Below are positions 5,303 to 6,549 of a stretch of DNA of 6,549 nucleotides, one piece after another (the first letter of the stretch is position 1; each line of letters begins with the position of its first letter). Location: assembly GCA_017998755.1 (NCBI GenBank), contig JAGOCL010000147.1, positions 1 through 6,549 of the forward strand. Direction: 5' to 3'. Both the position numbers and the translations under genes were made by a program. The DNA is from Spirochaetota bacterium (lineage in GTDB: Bacteria > Spirochaetota > GWE2-31-10 > MWDO01). Under the pieces are notes generated by a model that saw only the letters and a program-made list of their open reading frames with translations, searched no databases and was not told the origin of the DNA.

Positions 5303-6421
5303 ATGTCTGATTTAACCAAAAAAACTTCTACCGACAAGTTTGCCTGTCCGTCTTGCGGCGGCATCATGGAGTTTGATCCGGAATCTCAAAAACTAAAGTG
5401 CCCTTTTTGTTCAAATACCGTTTTTGTTGAAAGCTCCGCGGGCGAAATCAAAGAGTACGATATAAATTCAGCCGAAAAAAACGCCAACTATAATTGGGGC
5501 GATGAAAAAAGAGTTATCAAATGTAACGGTTGCGGCGCTGAAACCTTGTTAGATACGGAGAAAACGGCCGAGTTCTGCGCATTCTGCGGATCTTCGCACA
5601 TAGTCAAAAACGAAGACCAAAACACTATCGCCCCCGAGACTGTAATACCTTTTAAAATTGATAAAAACAAAGCCGTTGGAATGTTTAAAGAGTGGATTAA
5701 AAAAAGATTTTTTGCTCCGAGCGCTCTTAAAAAAAGCCATACTCTAAATAAAATAAGCGGAGTCTATATACCGTATTGGACTTACGACTCCGATACGTAT
5801 TCTCAATATACCGGAGAACGGGGGACTTACTATTACGTTACCGAATATAGAACCGTTACGGACTCCGAAGGGCGACAAAGTCAAGTCGCGCAACAGGTAA
5901 GAAAAACTAGATGGGAATGGACGAGCGGCAACTATTCGGAATATTTTGACGACGTGTTGATTACCGCTTCGACTAATCTCGATCAGGGAATAGTGAAAAG
6001 AATCGAACCTTTCGATCTCGGAGAATTAACCTCTTATAAACCCGAATATCTATCCGGCTTTTTGGCTGAAAGATATACCGTGAATTTGCAAGAGGGTTGG
6101 CGCAAAGCGTCGGAAGTTATTAAGTCTAAAATTTATTCGGGAATAGTCTCTCAAATCGGCGGCGACGAAGTACGCGGCGTAAATTTTACAACCGACCATA
6201 GAGACGTAAAATTTAAACATATTTTACTCCCATTATGGATATCTTCATACGTTTTTAAAAACAAAGTCTATAACTTCCTGATTAATGGTCAAACCGGAAA
6301 AGTCGGAGGTCGAGCGCCTGTTAGCGTCGGAAAAGTAATCGGACTAATTCTAGGTATTATAGCCGGCGGATTTGCCATATATTATCTATTTACCGGTCTT
6401 GCGGCGGCTCTGGGCGGTTAA
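5303..6421 (+). CDS. Double zinc-ribbon protein with one C-terminal membrane helix (YdjG-like)
   Basis: 372 residues. Two N-terminal zinc ribbons: Cys15/Cys18 with Cys33/Cys36, and Cys74/Cys77 with Cys92/Cys95. A globular region follows, with family-type blocks VIPFKIDKNKA (114-124), SGVYIPYWTYD (152-162) and LLPLWISSYVFKNKVYNFLINGQTGKVGG (308-336), and a single hydrophobic helix at about 343-367. Most of the protein is therefore expected on one side of the membrane, anchored at its end. Such proteins are often mislabelled as PriA helicase or TFIIB-like because of the ribbons; no helicase motif is present. The layout resembles B. subtilis YdjG, which works with YdjH and YdjI in PspA localisation; the equivalence here is inferred. 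It lies 50 bases after the SPFH stop with no terminator seen, so it is probably in the same operon. SD AGGAAGGA (5291-5298) precedes the ATG; the gene ends with TAA at 6419-6421. Confidence 0.88.
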   Translation: MSDLTKKTSTDKFACPSCGGIMEFDPESQKLKCPFCSNTVFVESSAGEIKEYDINSAEKNANYNWGDEKRVIKCNGCGAETLLDTEKTAEFCAFCGSSHIVKNEDQNTIAPETVIPFKIDKNKAVGMFKEWIKKRFFAPSALKKSHTLNKISGVYIPYWTYDSDTYSQYTGERGTYYYVTEYRTVTDSEGRQSQVAQQVRKTRWEWTSGNYSEYFDDVLITASTNLDQGIVKRIEPFDLGELTSYKPEYLSGFLAERYTVNLQEGWRKASEVIKSKIYSGIVSQIGGDEVRGVNFTTDHRDVKFKHILLPLWISSYVFKNKVYNFLINGQTGKVGGRAPVSVGKVIGLILGIIAGGFAIYYLFTGLAAALGG

Positions 6422-6549
6422 AAACCAAAGCAGGCATGGGAATATTATAATCCATTCGTATTTGGTTCGGTTGATAATTACGACGACGAATCATGTTTTT
6501 TTGAATGGAACGGTTATAAATATTCTGACTTCTTGGCTGAATGGCCGCC
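6422..6549 (+). other. Open frame after the zinc-ribbon stop, running off the right edge; possible gene fragment
   Basis: In the same frame as the preceding gene, the 42 codons after its TAA stay open to the window edge. They read as a protein-like, aromatic-rich stretch (for example ESCFFEWNGYKYSDFLAEWP, about 13 of 42 residues aromatic). No ATG or GTG occurs in this frame; the only candidate start is a TTG at 6533, without a clear SD. An ATG at 6436 lies in another frame and reaches a stop after four codons. It could be a decayed gene, a non-standard start, readthrough of the TAA, or chance, since at least two other frames are also open here. I do not recognise the peptide. Confidence 0.25.

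Noticed and set aside
5345..5590. PriA helicase or TFIIB-like role for the zinc-ribbon protein
   Set aside because: Only the CxxC ribbons are shared; there are no Walker or helicase motifs, and a membrane helix ends the protein.
5488..5740. Minus-strand open frames opposite the zinc-ribbon region
   Set aside because: Antisense to the conserved Cys motifs of the zinc-ribbon gene; no independent coding evidence.
6420..6549. Convergent minus-strand gene entering from the right edge
   Set aside because: One minus frame is open, but it would end inside the zinc-ribbon gene, and its translation is Arg/Asn/Gln-rich without recognisable features.

Overview
The window is AT-rich bacterial DNA, densely coded, with short intergenic gaps, recognisable Shine-Dalgarno sites and sigma-70-like promoters. 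It looks like core chromosome of a low-GC bacterium. I see no insertion sequence, phage gene, tRNA, rRNA or CRISPR array. I cannot name the organism from the sequence. The long-form HisG and the YdjI-type SPFH gene occur in many anaerobic and low-GC lineages, so any phylum would be a guess.

Left half, minus strand (reading from about 3931 down to 1): a metal-dependent amidohydrolase of the imidazolonepropionase-like group is followed 6 bases later by a small secreted protein of unknown function, possibly Mog1/PsbP-like. After a 70-90 base gap holding a good promoter come hisI (phosphoribosyl-AMP cyclohydrolase), hisG (ATP phosphoribosyltransferase, long form) and nadK (NAD kinase, cut by the left edge). 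The SD for hisG overlaps the hisI stop codon. HisG and HisI catalyse steps 1 and 3 of histidine synthesis. The step-2 enzyme, HisE, is not in the window. nadK follows after only 30 bases and is probably co-transcribed.

Middle (3932-4133): a divergent intergenic region. Rightward it carries a near-consensus promoter (TTGACT, 17 bp, TATAAT). Leftward it carries a weaker extended -10 signal lying inside a perfect TTTGCT-N8-AGCAAA dyad, a possible operator.

Right half, plus strand: a YdjI-type SPFH protein with a Met/Gly-rich hinge and a C-terminal GYF_2 domain flanked by two PPPIP motifs, then a protein with two four-cysteine zinc ribbons and one C-terminal membrane helix, similar in layout to B. 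subtilis YdjG. In B. subtilis the related genes sit with pspA in an envelope-stress operon. Here the pair stands without PspA in view, and is the most interesting part of the window. The last 128 bases hold an open, aromatic-rich reading frame directly after the zinc-ribbon stop codon, without a usable start codon near its beginning.
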